Shown piece by piece: positions 54,115 through 63,719 of a stretch of 64,000 bases of DNA. The notes under the pieces are model-generated. The model was given only the letters and a program-made list of their open reading frames with translations, ran no database searches and was not told the DNA's origin. Source of the stretch: Psychromonas marina (lineage in GTDB: Bacteria; Pseudomonadota; Gammaproteobacteria; Enterobacterales; Psychromonadaceae); the NCBI RefSeq assembly GCF_030161115.1, contig NZ_BSPQ01000001.1, positions 124,001 to 188,000 of the forward strand. Reading direction: 5' to 3'. The position numbers and the translations under genes are program-made. The stretch's first letter is position 1; each line of letters opens with the position of its first letter.

Positions 54115-55404
54115 ATGACAACGTCAGAAATGTTTCAAGAACTCCTTGATAACTTATCCATTAAGAACTCTGAAACTATTAGTAATCGCTATGGACAAAT
54201 CACTTCTTGCTTGAATAATAAATTCCGAGATACAGAGTCTGAAACAGCAAATAGTCTACAAGTTGGGTCCTATGGGCGTTGGTCTGGGATCAAAGGGATC
54301 TCTGACCTTGATATGCTCTATATAATGCCATCAGGCAAAGAGGAGACTTATAAGGATAACCAAAGCAAATTACTGACTGATACAAAAGACGCTATTAAGG
54401 ATAAATATCCAAAAACCACAGTCAAAGTTGATCGCCTTGTCGTACAAGTAATCTATAAGAACTTTATGGTTGAAGTTCAGCCCGTTTTTGAAAATGATAA
54501 TGGAAGTTTTGAATACCCTGACACCTACAATGGCGGTAGTTGGAAAACGACTAAACCTAGAGAAGAAATAGAGGCAATGAAGGAGTTTGTCGATCAAAAA
54601 AACAAAAACCTACGGAAGCTTTGTAAGATGGCTAGAGCGTGGAAGAACAAACATGGTGTTGGCATGGGAGGATTACTAATTGACACTATGGCTTACAAGT
54701 TTTTGAAAAATAATAATGAATATGATGACAAAAGTTACGCCTCTTATGACTCAATGTGTCGAGACTTTTTCAAGTATCTATCTAATGAGCCCGACCAAGA
54801 GTACTATTTAGCACTCGGCAGTAACCAACAGGTCAAAGTAAAAAACAAGTTTCAGAAAAAAGCCAAAAAGGCATATAACCTTGCCATAAAAGCTATACAG
54901 TCAGGCACTTCTAACTCCGCTAATAAAGCATGGAAAAAAATCTTTGGTAGACCTTTTCCTAAAGCCGCAGTTGCAATTGAAGAAGTTAAAAAATCTGCCT
55001 ATACCTTTAAAGATACAGAACAATTCATTGAAGATTCAGAGTTATACACCATCGACATTCGCGCTTGGTTAAAATTGGAGTGTAGTGTTTCTCAGGACGG
55101 TTTCAGAGATAACTTTTTAACAAGAATGCTATTAAATAAAATGCCATTGTCACCCGCAAAATCGATGAACTTTTTTATTGATAAGCATACTATAAAAGGT
55201 GAGTTCACAGTTCTATGGAAAGTCCTAAATAGAGGGGCAGAATCAGAAAGGCGAGATTGTATTCGAGGGCAAATAACTCCCGATAGTGGTCATAAAAATA
55301 AGAGCGAGAAAACTAGATTTAAAGGTGAGCATGTTGTGGAATGCTATGCTATCCAGAACAATGTTGTTATCGCTAAAGACAGAATAAGAGTTCCAATTCA
55401 GTGA
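54115..55404 (+). CDS. CD-NTase 2 fused to an AGS-C sensor domain
   Basis: A 429-residue protein. Residues 1-290 are a SMODS nucleotidyltransferase: G51-S52, D64 and D66 (GISDLDMLYI), E120 (VEVQPVF). They are paralogous to CD-NTase 1 (shared MGGLLIDT, LALGSNQQV). Residues ~300-429 match AGS-C, a predicted nucleotide-binding sensor: FTVLWKVLNRGAES, RRDCIRGQI, GEHVVECYAIQNNVVIAKDR. All three acidic residues are kept, so it should be active. 55 bp after SLATT 1, 6 bp before SLATT 2. Confidence 0.9.
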   Translation: MTTSEMFQELLDNLSIKNSETISNRYGQITSCLNNKFRDTESETANSLQVGSYGRWSGIKGISDLDMLYIMPSGKEETYKDNQSKLLTDTKDAIKDKYPKTTVKVDRLVVQVIYKNFMVEVQPVFENDNGSFEYPDTYNGGSWKTTKPREEIEAMKEFVDQKNKNLRKLCKMARAWKNKHGVGMGGLLIDTMAYKFLKNNNEYDDKSYASYDSMCRDFFKYLSNEPDQEYYLALGSNQQVKVKNKFQKKAKKAYNLAIKAIQSGTSNSANKAWKKIFGRPFPKAAVAIEEVKKSAYTFKDTEQFIEDSELYTIDIRAWLKLECSVSQDGFRDNFLTRMLLNKMPLSPAKSMNFFIDKHTIKGEFTVLWKVLNRGAESERRDCIRGQITPDSGHKNKSEKTRFKGEHVVECYAIQNNVVIAKDRIRVPIQ

Positions 55405-55410
55405 GGTTAT

Positions 55411-56016
55411 ATGACTAAAAATGATCTACTTAAAGCCATAGCAGAAACTGGGTATAACGTCGGCTTTGGAGCTAAAAAACATTTTTCAACCTATGACATT
55501 GTTGAAAAGGTGCCGGGATGGATTAGTTTCCTCTCAATGGCATTTGGTATATATGCGTTAGTTTTCGATGGTTTATCGACAAAGCTATTATCAGCAACAT
55601 TTATAGTATTGGGTGTAATCGGCCTGTACGTTTCATTTTATAATAATGAAAAATCAGCCTATGAAGAAAGAGCTGTAAAATTAACCCAGATATTCAATCA
55701 GCTGAAAGCTCTTTACCTCAAAGTAAAAAATGAGCAGAGCCAAGAAATTTCATCATACATAGATGAGCATCAACGCTTGGAATCGGAATATTATTCCCAT
55801 TGCATAACGAAGCAAATTCTTTTTAGTGATTGGTATGCCCACTACAAGTTTTTTTGGCAACATCAAATAGAATGGATTAATGAGCAAAAGAATTTTACTT
55901 TTTGGAGAGATAAAGTGCCTTTGTCTTTTTCCATTACGATAGTGCTTAGTGTGATAATGTTAATAGCGTTTAAGTTTGAAGTGGTTACTTTACTATGTAC
56001 ACCGGTGAGTAATTAA
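55411..56016 (+). CDS. SLATT-domain membrane effector 2
   Basis: A 201-residue protein. Two close transmembrane helices (WISFLSMAFGIYALVF and LLSATFIVLGVIGLYVSFY), a charged helical middle (~75-130) and a third helix near the C-terminus (SFSITIVLSVIMLIAF). It fits the SLATT group but differs from SLATT 1 in having the extra C-terminal helix. It follows CD-NTase 2 by 6 bp and is the last gene of the operon and of the island. Confidence 0.82.
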   Translation: MTKNDLLKAIAETGYNVGFGAKKHFSTYDIVEKVPGWISFLSMAFGIYALVFDGLSTKLLSATFIVLGVIGLYVSFYNNEKSAYEERAVKLTQIFNQLKALYLKVKNEQSQEISSYIDEHQRLESEYYSHCITKQILFSDWYAHYKFFWQHQIEWINEQKNFTFWRDKVPLSFSITIVLSVIMLIAFKFEVVTLLCTPVSN

Positions 56017-56210
56017 CTTTCACCTTAGGTTCTGCTATAAAGAAAAAATATGATTTTTATGCGGAATTAAGGCAAAGTTTTCAAAAAAGTATGATTAATG
56101 TTATAATAATAAAAATTGTAGATTAATTTAAAACTAACTAACTGTTAAATATAGCTTTTCATAGAAAAATCAAAAAATACATCATAATCAGTTACCAAGG
56201 GTAAAATTTT
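56017..56210 (+). other. Right end of the island
   Basis: About 190 bp of AT-rich sequence without a gene, ending in the arm CCAAGGGTAAAATTTT that abuts the bcp remnant. The last TTT (56208-56210) is the shared crossover base set. Confidence 0.7.
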
Positions 56211-56342
56211 ATGGGGAAAATTTACGACGGTATTCACCGCATTAGCTTTTTAATCGACGAGAATGGCACTGTTGAACATGTATTTGATAAGTTTAAAACT
56301 AAAGATCACCATCAAGTTGTTGTTGATTATCTAAAAGCTTAA
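56211..56342 (+). pseudogene. bcp: bcp, 3' part, split by the island
   Basis: Forty-three codons (MGKIYDGIHRISFLIDENG ... DYLKA) with an in-frame stop. They continue exactly where the fragment ending at 25774 stops (KKF|MGK) and match the end of the complete island copy (FNKFKTKDHHQVV against FDKFKTKDHHQVV). No ribosome site is seen, so it is unlikely to be translated. A terminator follows at 56370-56403. Confidence 0.93.
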
Positions 56343-56369
56343 GCTGATTAAATAATCTATTTCGCATAA

Positions 56370-56403
56370 AAAAACCAAGTCCTAATTATTGGACTTGGTT
56401 TTT
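56370..56403. terminator. Bidirectional terminator after the bcp remnant
   Basis: AAACCAAGTCC-TAATTA-TTGGACTTGGTTT, preceded by a run of A and followed by TTT. It lies between the converging bcp remnant and the spermidine-synthase-like gene. Confidence 0.85.
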
Positions 56404-56407
56404 AAAT

Positions 56408-58108
56408 TTACTCCGACAACTCAGTTTCTCTTTCCCACGCTTTTTGATGGTATTGATACAACTGATTAGAACCTAGGTAGTTCACTTTTATCTTCTCTTT
56501 ATCATCGTAAAAACCTTTATTGAAGGTAAATGAACCCTGCAATAGCTCCATGCTTAACCACTTCGTTGGTACTGAAATATCATCAACTCGCGATAAACGC
56601 TCACTGACACTTGCACCTTGTTTAGTAGCAATGGTCCAGCCCCACTCACCAAAAGAGGGAACGTTTTGATGATACTGCTCAACCTGTTTAAAGTTTGCTG
56701 CCTCGACTGTTTTAGCAACCGATATAAAGGCATTTTGTGCATGGAATGGTGATGTAGATTGCACCACCATTGTACCGTCACTATTTAGCATATGATTCAA
56801 ACGATAATAGAAATTCACGCTGTAAAGCTTATTCAAGTCTGGATGACTTGGATCTGGTAGATCAATAATAATGCTATCAAACATCTCTTTGTTTTGTAGT
56901 AACTTATCAATTGCAATAAAAGCATCATCATTGATCACCGTGACACGAGCGTCATTAAAACTATCTCCTGTTAACTGCTCTATTTTATTGGCTAAATGAT
57001 GCGGTAAGGCTTTTTCAGGCGCTTTAAACAGTTCGACTAAATATGGGTCCAGATCAATTAGCGTAACCGCCTTAGGGTTCCATTTTAAAACATCACGCAG
57101 CGCTAACCCATCACCGCCACCAATGATGAGCACATTGTCATGTTTATTGGCGCTCTGCATTGCAGGGTGGACTAGAAACTCATGATAGATATGCTCATCT
57201 AAACTTGAAAATTGTAAGCGCCCATTAATATAGAAGTTATAGATAGGCTCAAGCCCACCGCCTAACTGGCGCTCTGTAAATACTAAATTCTGATAAGGTG
57301 TTTGTGTTTGATAAACCACTTTATCGAGATACAGCATGTTTTGCATCTGCTTCTGCCAACTACCACCATATTGAAATACAGCAACAACCAACAGTGCCAA
57401 TAAGCTATGCCCTAGCAATAGCCATTTAATATTACGTAGGTATTTTTTAAAGCGCATTAAGAACACAAAACCAGCCACTAAATTAAGGGTCGCTGTTAAA
57501 GCTGCTGCTTGGCTGATCTCAATTTTAAGCATAAACAACACCCAAATAGCTGCACCAACACCTGCACCAATATAATCTGCGCCGTAGATAGTGCCGGCAT
57601 TATGCGCTAAATGGTGACCATAAATGGTTTCACGAATACGTGCGATCAATGGGATTTCCATCCCAATCAGAAAACCTAATATAAACGCAAAAATATAGGG
57701 TAACTGTAAGCTTATCCAACTAAATTGTGCCAGTATTCCGCCACGTGGCATCATGTCCATCGGAATCTGATAACTATCAGCAATTAACTGCGGTAAGGTC
57801 TGGCTAAAACCGATAATAGAAGCAATAAATAGCGTTGCACTACAGCCAATAAAAGCAACCACCAGCTCTAATACGACAAAGCCTTGAAAGGCATCTTTTA
57901 CTTTTTTAGCAGCAAATGCACCAAGTCCCATCGAGACGATCATAATACCGATAATGGCGTAGATTACCGTCTCTACACTGCCTAAAATACGTGCCGAGTA
58001 GTGTGATAGCAGATACTCATAGATAAGCCCACAACACGCTAATGTCGCCATAATTAAGATAAGTAAACTGTCATCAATTAACAGCTTTAACTTTTTTTTG
58101 TCTTGCAT
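56408..58108 (-). CDS. Membrane-anchored spermidine synthase-like protein
   Basis: About 566 residues. The N-terminal ~235 carry seven or so transmembrane helices; the C-terminal half is a SAM-dependent aminopropyltransferase/methyltransferase fold with VLIIGGGDGLALRD, TLIDLDP and IIIDLPDPSHPDLNKLYS. Such fused proteins are annotated as polyamine aminopropyltransferase; the real substrate is uncertain. An in-frame TTG at 58132 is rejected in favour of the ATG at 58108, since a terminator hairpin reaches to 58136. The gene sits next to a DUF350 gene, a recurrent pairing. Confidence 0.85.
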   Translation of the reverse strand: MQDKKKLKLLIDDSLLILIMATLACCGLIYEYLLSHYSARILGSVETVIYAIIGIMIVSMGLGAFAAKKVKDAFQGFVVLELVVAFIGCSATLFIASIIGFSQTLPQLIADSYQIPMDMMPRGGILAQFSWISLQLPYIFAFILGFLIGMEIPLIARIRETIYGHHLAHNAGTIYGADYIGAGVGAAIWVLFMLKIEISQAAALTATLNLVAGFVFLMRFKKYLRNIKWLLLGHSLLALLVVAVFQYGGSWQKQMQNMLYLDKVVYQTQTPYQNLVFTERQLGGGLEPIYNFYINGRLQFSSLDEHIYHEFLVHPAMQSANKHDNVLIIGGGDGLALRDVLKWNPKAVTLIDLDPYLVELFKAPEKALPHHLANKIEQLTGDSFNDARVTVINDDAFIAIDKLLQNKEMFDSIIIDLPDPSHPDLNKLYSVNFYYRLNHMLNSDGTMVVQSTSPFHAQNAFISVAKTVEAANFKQVEQYHQNVPSFGEWGWTIATKQGASVSERLSRVDDISVPTKWLSMELLQGSFTFNKGFYDDKEKIKVNYLGSNQLYQYHQKAWERETELSE

Positions 58109-58135
58109 TTTTACCACTTTATTTAATCCCAAAAG

Positions 58136-58160
58136 AAAAGGCTATCATTGATAGCCTTTT
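58136..58160 (-). terminator. Hairpin between the DUF350 and spermidine-synthase-like genes
   Basis: Minus strand AAAAGGCTAT-5nt-ATAGCCTTTT, a perfect 10-bp stem with T-rich flank, located 26 bases past the DUF350 stop and just before the next gene. It may terminate or attenuate transcription into that gene. Confidence 0.7.
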
Positions 58161-58185
58161 AGAATATTTATACGTTAAACAAAAA

Positions 58186-59085
58186 TTAAGTCATTAATGC
58201 CATTAACAATAATGCGATTGAGAATGAGATGGCAAGCTCAATCGTTGCGATACCAATATTCTCTTGATCTTCAACCTCTTCACGGCGGTTAATACCCAGT
58301 AATACGATAAACTTAGCAATGGTGGTTAACACCGTTAAGCAAACCATCAATATAAGGCTCATAATCGCCCACTGACTTACACCCAACCATATATTCGCTG
58401 CATCATAATAGATAAAGTAGCTCGCCGCTGTTACTGACATCGCTGTAGAAATCAGATAACCCGAATAACGAATCGCTAACGCAATTTGCCCAGCTTCTAA
58501 TGTTGCTTGGAAAGTGGTGCCATTATTATGAGAAAAGCGCCATTCAAAAATACGTGTAATCAGTACCAACATCACTTGAGAAACAATCCATGCCGATACA
58601 ATCGCAATAAAGGTATTAATATCTAACCCTTCAACCCAGATTAATGAAGCACGAACGACAATCGCTGTAGCAATCACAGAAGCCGCATCAACTAGACCAA
58701 CAGAGATATTACGATTTAAAATAAGCTCATGCTTGTTAAATGCCGGTAAGGCGAACTTATCATGAATATAACGACCCGCTTTAATTAAGATAAGACCTGC
58801 AAGACCATAGGCAAACATGCCAAGCAGTTCGATCGTGTAAGAACCTGCCAACTCGCCAGTTATCGCGCCACTAAGTGCGATCCCCATTGCAGCAACAGCA
58901 CCTGCCATACTAATGCCGTAAGCAAAATTATCTTTACCTGATAATTCATCTTTAGTGTCGACATTACCAATAAAACCCATGGTAAAACGAATGCCACCTA
59001 ATAATGCAATGGCTACTGCCATATCAATTAATAGATAAATAGCAATGTCACCGCTTTGTCCTAATGTTGTTATTAACTCATTCAT
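58186..59085 (-). CDS. DUF350 (YjfL-type) membrane protein
   Basis: A 299-residue protein with about eight transmembrane helices in two similar halves, each with the DUF350 pattern (GKDNFAYGISMAGAVAAMGI ... LIKAGRYIHDKF in the first). DUF350 genes often lie beside spermidine-synthase-like genes and small lipoprotein genes, as here. Function unknown. Confidence 0.85.
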   Translation of the reverse strand: MNELITTLGQSGDIAIYLLIDMAVAIALLGGIRFTMGFIGNVDTKDELSGKDNFAYGISMAGAVAAMGIALSGAITGELAGSYTIELLGMFAYGLAGLILIKAGRYIHDKFALPAFNKHELILNRNISVGLVDAASVIATAIVVRASLIWVEGLDINTFIAIVSAWIVSQVMLVLITRIFEWRFSHNNGTTFQATLEAGQIALAIRYSGYLISTAMSVTAASYFIYYDAANIWLGVSQWAIMSLILMVCLTVLTTIAKFIVLLGINRREEVEDQENIGIATIELAISFSIALLLMALMT

Positions 59086-59094
59086 ATTAAAATC

Positions 59095-60042
59095 CTATTT
59101 TCCGCGGCGTGTGCTACGTGATGATGTCGTTTTACTGTTTCTGAAACTGCTTGCTGCTTTCGTCTGTGAACGTGTTTTTGAATAACTGGAACGCCCAGAA
59201 AACGGTGTTGATTTCTGTGCTTGGCGACTTGAATTAGACATCGCACTCGCCCCCGTTTTAGATTTAGCATAAGGACTTTGGAAGCCTCGATTATTGCCAA
59301 ACTGCTTTTTAGTTTTGGTTGCTAAATCATTTTGTGATTTGGCTTGCTGTGGCGAAGTATAACGGTTTCGACCAACATCATTATAATAACTATAATCTCG
59401 ACGTGACGACCATCGATCATAACGAACTGGGTTGGTGATCGCAGAAAACATTGAGTACATACCATACCAATGCCAGAACGACATTCCGCTGCTATTATTT
59501 TGCCACTGCCCGTAACCTGGGTTGCCGACTAATTGGCTACCAGCACCATTATCTTCAGCACCATTAGCCGCTAAGCTTTGCTGCTGACTAATCGCATTGA
59601 TACGAGCTAATTTACCATCGGACATATCCGCGATAACATTGATAGGATCTGACAATGCATCATTAAATAGCGCGGGATCAGAGGCTTCTATTAGGGTCTC
59701 TGTCTCATAGACCTGTGCTTCAATATCACCAATGACTTGCGGCTGCTCACGCACCGTTTTTAAACGTTGAACCAGACCTTGATAAGTAGGACCATCACGT
59801 GTTGCATCACGGCTCAATTGCTCAAGTAATGGTTTAAGTTCCGGCTTGTCCGACGCTAATAAACCAGCGTACTGCTCAAGTAACATCGCATTACGAATAT
59901 TTTTACCATCTAAGCTTTGCCCTAAATTATTAATAAGGTAATCAGCACTTTTAATATTGCTGTCGATACGATCCTGTCGTTCATCGCCACAGCCGCTGAG
60001 CACGAAGGCAAAACAGAATATAAGTAGTAATTTAATTTTCAT
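59095..60042 (-). CDS. Lipoprotein with Ser/Arg-rich C-terminus (unknown)
   Basis: A 315-residue lipoprotein: signal peptide with lipobox LSGC (Cys 18), a helical region (~25-150) and a low-complexity C-terminal third rich in Ser, Arg, Gln and Lys (from ~225), probably disordered. It is 9 bp upstream of the DUF350 gene and its start overlaps kdsB by 11 bases. Part of the lipoprotein/DUF350/spermidine-synthase-like set; function unknown. Confidence 0.8.
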   Translation of the reverse strand: MKIKLLLIFCFAFVLSGCGDERQDRIDSNIKSADYLINNLGQSLDGKNIRNAMLLEQYAGLLASDKPELKPLLEQLSRDATRDGPTYQGLVQRLKTVREQPQVIGDIEAQVYETETLIEASDPALFNDALSDPINVIADMSDGKLARINAISQQQSLAANGAEDNGAGSQLVGNPGYGQWQNNSSGMSFWHWYGMYSMFSAITNPVRYDRWSSRRDYSYYNDVGRNRYTSPQQAKSQNDLATKTKKQFGNNRGFQSPYAKSKTGASAMSNSSRQAQKSTPFSGRSSYSKTRSQTKAASSFRNSKTTSSRSTRRGK

Positions 60043-60823
60043 TCGATTCCTTTAACTCTTCTTTTAAATAGTTAATTACACGTTGCAGATCCTCTGCAGT
60101 ATCCACACCGGCAGGAGGTACTTCAATCGCTTGTTCAACATGAATTTTGAAACCATGCCATAACACACGTAACTGCTCTAGTTTCTCAAGTGATTCAAGA
60201 GGAGAAACAGCAAGCTGCGCATATTGCTTTAAAAAGCTGACACGATAAGCATAGATGCCAATATGACGTTGTAGATTACTTTTATCAACGCAGCCATTTT
60301 GTTGATTTTCAGGGCTAAAATCATCTCTATCCCAGGGAATCGTAGCGCGGCTAAAATAGAGTGCGAGGCCATTTTTATCGCTAACAACCTTGACAGCATT
60401 AATATTAAAGACGTCCTCAAATGCTGTAATCGGCGCACTTAAGGTTGCAACACTCGCTTCTTTATTTTTATGTAAATTCGTCGCGACTTGGCTAATTACC
60501 GCTGGCGGAATAAGTGGCTCATCTCCCTGCACATTAACGATAATATCACTATCTGCAAATTGATATTGTTCACATACCTCAGCTAATCTGTCAGTGCCAG
60601 ACTCATGATCTGCTGAAGTCATACACACTTCAATGTTTTTCACCGCAACTAATACATCAGCAATGCGCTGATCATCGGTCGCCACAATCACCCTTGAAGC
60701 ACCACTTTGTAATGCTTGTAAAGCAACACGCTCGACCATGGTTTTACCCAAAATATCAGCTAATGGTTTAGCTGGTAAACGTGTCGATTGGTAACGTGCA
60801 GGTATCACAGCAATAAATGACAT
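60032..60823 (-). CDS. kdsB: 3-deoxy-manno-octulosonate cytidylyltransferase
   Basis: Activates Kdo as CMP-Kdo for lipid A-core synthesis. 263 residues with the N-terminal nucleotide motif [18 protein letters not shown] (7-24), VQGDEPLI (~99-106) and HIGIYAYR (~190-197). Follows the Trm112-like gene by 3 bp in a chain of lipopolysaccharide genes (msbA-lpxK-ycaR-kdsB). Confidence 0.97.
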   Translation of the reverse strand: MSFIAVIPARYQSTRLPAKPLADILGKTMVERVALQALQSGASRVIVATDDQRIADVLVAVKNIEVCMTSADHESGTDRLAEVCEQYQFADSDIIVNVQGDEPLIPPAVISQVATNLHKNKEASVATLSAPITAFEDVFNINAVKVVSDKNGLALYFSRATIPWDRDDFSPENQQNGCVDKSNLQRHIGIYAYRVSFLKQYAQLAVSPLESLEKLEQLRVLWHGFKIHVEQAIEVPPAGVDTAEDLQRVINYLKEELKESNEN

Positions 60824-60826
60824 CGC

Positions 60827-61009
60827 TTAAATCTCCTCGTCTGCTGTGATGGTTCGCGCTCGAACGGCAAGCAGTGCAGGAATCCCTTCAACGATAGGAT
60901 AAGCAAGATGATCAAATTTACAGATAAGCTCGTTACTCTCTTTTTTAAAGCCTAACTTCCCTTTGCATACTGGGCAAGCGATGATATCCAAAAGCTTCAC
61001 GTCGATCAT
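60827..61009 (-). CDS. ycaR: Trm112-family small zinc protein (YcaR type)
   Basis: A 60-residue protein with CPVCKG (12-17) and VEGIPALL near the C-terminus, the Trm112 pattern. It occurs between lpxK and kdsB in many Gammaproteobacteria. The first cysteine pair is kept; the second metal site has only C30, as in other YcaR proteins. It overlaps lpxK by 4 bases. Confidence 0.92.
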   Translation of the reverse strand: MIDVKLLDIIACPVCKGKLGFKKESNELICKFDHLAYPIVEGIPALLAVRARTITADEEI

Positions 61010-61968
61010 TTAATATCCTTAATTTTTTGTAATAGTTGTATTTTAAAAGAATCAGGTAGTTGCGCATCAATAGGCAGATACCACCAATTTGGTAAAGCAA
61101 ACTTAAGACATTTAACCGCATCTTTTTCGGTCATTAATAGGGGTAAATTAGTTTCAAACTGAGTGAAATCATCAGACTTAAATGCATGATGATCAGCAAA
61201 GGGAACCTGTTTGGCTAATTGGTAATGTTGTCCCGCTAGGGTATTAAAAAAGCGTTGCGGGTATCCAATCGCAGCACAAGCATTTACCTTAGCCATTTTA
61301 GGTAAGGAAGCGTTACGTCCATCAACGGTTTTACACGCTTGAGGCTGTAATAACATAGTAACTTCGTTATCTGCTTGTTCGCCATTATTGATAATGAAAT
61401 CAACCTCTTTAAGGCGCGATAGTGGTTCTCTTAATGGCCCCATCGGCATCAGCTTTTTATTACCAAAACGACGTTTCCCATCTACCACAACAATCTCAAT
61501 ATCACGTGCTAATGCGTAATGTTGTAAACCATCATCGGTAATAATAATATCAACATCACACTGTTCACTCAGATGTTTGGCAGCATTAACACGTTTCGGA
61601 TCAACCACAACAGGAATACCTAGACGCTTAAACAGCATCACCGGTTCATCGCCCGCTTCAGTACCTTGCGTATCACTATCAAGTAATAGCGGGTAACGTT
61701 CGCTTTTCCCACCGTAACCACGGCTGATAACACCAGGTTTATAACCCTCACGAATCAACACTTCACAGAGCCAAATAACAAAAGGTGTTTTACCGTTACC
61801 ACCCACTGAAATATTACCGACCACGATCACAGGTAAGCGCGGCTCACTATTTTTAAGCGCTGATTTTTGTAATACCGTACGACGTACTTTACTAATTCCA
61901 AACAGTAATAATGAAAATGGATATAAAACCCAAGCCCACCATTGCAGAGGTTGATACCAAAATTTCAT
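61006..61968 (-). CDS. lpxK: Tetraacyldisaccharide 4'-kinase
   Basis: Phosphorylates the lipid A precursor disaccharide at the inner membrane. 320 residues, with an N-terminal hydrophobic anchor (~12-28), Walker A-like VGGNGKTPF (~54-62), [10 protein letters not shown] (~79-88) and DDGLQHYAL (~145-153). Start overlaps the msbA stop by one base. Confidence 0.96.
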   Translation of the reverse strand: MKFWYQPLQWWAWVLYPFSLLLFGISKVRRTVLQKSALKNSEPRLPVIVVGNISVGGNGKTPFVIWLCEVLIREGYKPGVISRGYGGKSERYPLLLDSDTQGTEAGDEPVMLFKRLGIPVVVDPKRVNAAKHLSEQCDVDIIITDDGLQHYALARDIEIVVVDGKRRFGNKKLMPMGPLREPLSRLKEVDFIINNGEQADNEVTMLLQPQACKTVDGRNASLPKMAKVNACAAIGYPQRFFNTLAGQHYQLAKQVPFADHHAFKSDDFTQFETNLPLLMTEKDAVKCLKFALPNWWYLPIDAQLPDSFKIQLLQKIKDIK

Positions 61969-63719
61969 TACAGTTCACCCGATGCTTGTAGCTTATTTAA
62001 GGTGTGATATATCGCTTTTTTCTCGAGTAATTGGGCATGTGTGCCTGACTCCACCACGGCACCATTATCAACTACTAATATTTTATCTGCGTGCTCAATC
62101 GTTGAAAGGCGATGTGCAATCACAATTGAAGTACGATTTTTCTGAAGTTCGTCTAAGGCAGCTTGAATATGACGCTCAGATTCAGTATCAAGTGCAGAAG
62201 TCGCTTCATCTAAAATAAGAATCGGTGCATCACGTAGCAGTGCACGCGCAATCGCTAATCGTTGACGTTGCCCACCAGAAAGTAATGCGCCGTTTTCACC
62301 AATAATAGTATCTAAACCTTCCGGAAAACCACTAATAAACTCCATCGCATGGGCTGTTTCTGCAGCTTTAACAACATCTTCACGACTGAATTTATCGGTC
62401 GCAGCATAGGCAATATTGTTGGCGATAGTATCATTAAATAGGTGAACATTTTGTGACACCACTGCAACCTGATTGCGCAGTGAGCTTAGCGTGTAATCAC
62501 TGATATCAACGCCATCTACTTTAATAGCACCTGAATCAATATCATAAAAACGTGTCAGTAGATTAGCGATCGTTGATTTCCCTGAACCAGAACGCCCTAC
62601 TAATGCAAAGGTTTGCCCTGCTTTTAAATTAAAGCTGACATTATTCAGAGCGGGTTTATCTGAGCTTGGGTAGGTAAATACCACACTATTAAGTTCAATA
62701 TCACCCTTAGCACGCTCTATCTCTATTGTGCCTTCATCTTTGGCAACACTTTTATCAAGCATGGTAAACAAACTTTTACTTGCCGCGATCCCTTTTTGGA
62801 TCTCATTATTTACTTGGGTAATATTTTTAATCGGTTTCATTAACCCCATCATTGCACTGATAATCACCACAAATTTACCCGCAGAAAGGGTATCCATGAT
62901 TTCAGGGAAGGTCGCTAAAAACAGTACAAAAGCTAATGCAAGTGATGCGATAGACTGAATAATTGGCACACTGATCGCATTGGCACTGGCCATTTTCATA
63001 TTTTGAGTACGCACGGTATTGCTCACTTTATCAAACTTCGCGCTCTCAACCTGTTGCCCACCAAACATTAATACTTCTTTATGGCCCTTAAGCATCTGCT
63101 CCGAAGACGTAGTCACTAATCCCATTGCATTTTGTAAGTTTTTACCAATTTTACGAAAACGTTTACTAACAATACTAATTGCAATGCCAACAAATGGCGC
63201 GACAACAAAGAACACCATCGATAGCTGCCAGCTTTGATAGAACATCATTGCGACTAAACCAATTAGCAGTGCGCCCTCACGGAATATTTTCACTAGCGCA
63301 TTACTCGCCGCATTAGAGACTTGGCTTGCATCGTAGGTAATTTTAGAGATCAGATCGCCGGTATTGGTTTTATCAAAGAAACTAATTGGTAACGCCATTA
63401 ATTGTCCAAATAATTGGCGTTGTAGTTTCATTACAACATGGTTACCCACCCACGCCATGCAGTAGGAACTCAGGAAAGCAAACACACCACGAAAAGCGAT
63501 AACAATCACGACAAAATATGGCATCATTTTTAAGATGGTTGGATCTTGCCCGGTTAAACCATTGTCTAACAGCGGCTGTAGTGACCAGATAAGTAGCATA
63601 TCTACTGAGGCATAACCGATCATGCCAAGGATGCCAACGAATAGTGCTAGTTTGAAGTCTTTGACATAGCCTACTAGGCGTTTGAATATTAACCAGCCAT
63701 CGTTTTCATTATTTGTCAT
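61968..63719 (-). CDS. msbA: Lipid A export ABC transporter MsbA
   Basis: A 583-residue half-transporter flipping lipid A-core across the inner membrane. Six transmembrane helices (~20-320), then an ABC domain with Walker A GRSGSGKST (~379-387), signature LLSGGQRQRLAIARALL (~482-498) and Walker B ILILDEATSALD. Starts inside the end of comEC (11-base overlap) and is coupled to lpxK. Confidence 0.97.
   Translation of the reverse strand: MTNNENDGWLIFKRLVGYVKDFKLALFVGILGMIGYASVDMLLIWSLQPLLDNGLTGQDPTILKMMPYFVVIVIAFRGVFAFLSSYCMAWVGNHVVMKLQRQLFGQLMALPISFFDKTNTGDLISKITYDASQVSNAASNALVKIFREGALLIGLVAMMFYQSWQLSMVFFVVAPFVGIAISIVSKRFRKIGKNLQNAMGLVTTSSEQMLKGHKEVLMFGGQQVESAKFDKVSNTVRTQNMKMASANAISVPIIQSIASLALAFVLFLATFPEIMDTLSAGKFVVIISAMMGLMKPIKNITQVNNEIQKGIAASKSLFTMLDKSVAKDEGTIEIERAKGDIELNSVVFTYPSSDKPALNNVSFNLKAGQTFALVGRSGSGKSTIANLLTRFYDIDSGAIKVDGVDISDYTLSSLRNQVAVVSQNVHLFNDTIANNIAYAATDKFSREDVVKAAETAHAMEFISGFPEGLDTIIGENGALLSGGQRQRLAIARALLRDAPILILDEATSALDTESERHIQAALDELQKNRTSIVIAHRLSTIEHADKILVVDNGAVVESGTHAQLLEKKAIYHTLNKLQASGEL

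Larger units (their letters stand above)
25775..56210. mobile_element. 30.4 kb site-specific integrative island inserted in bcp
   Basis: Everything between the two halves of bcp. The left end holds a four-gene recombinase module and a complete replacement bcp; the rest is defence-type cargo (helicase module, type I R-M, two CD-NTase/SLATT pairs), orphan antitoxins and unknown genes. No conjugation or phage structural genes are visible, so it would need other means of spread. The ends, when joined, form a 22-bp palindrome with one mismatched pair (CAAGGGTAAAA/TTTTAACCTTG), as expected for a tyrosine-recombinase core site. Confidence 0.9.
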
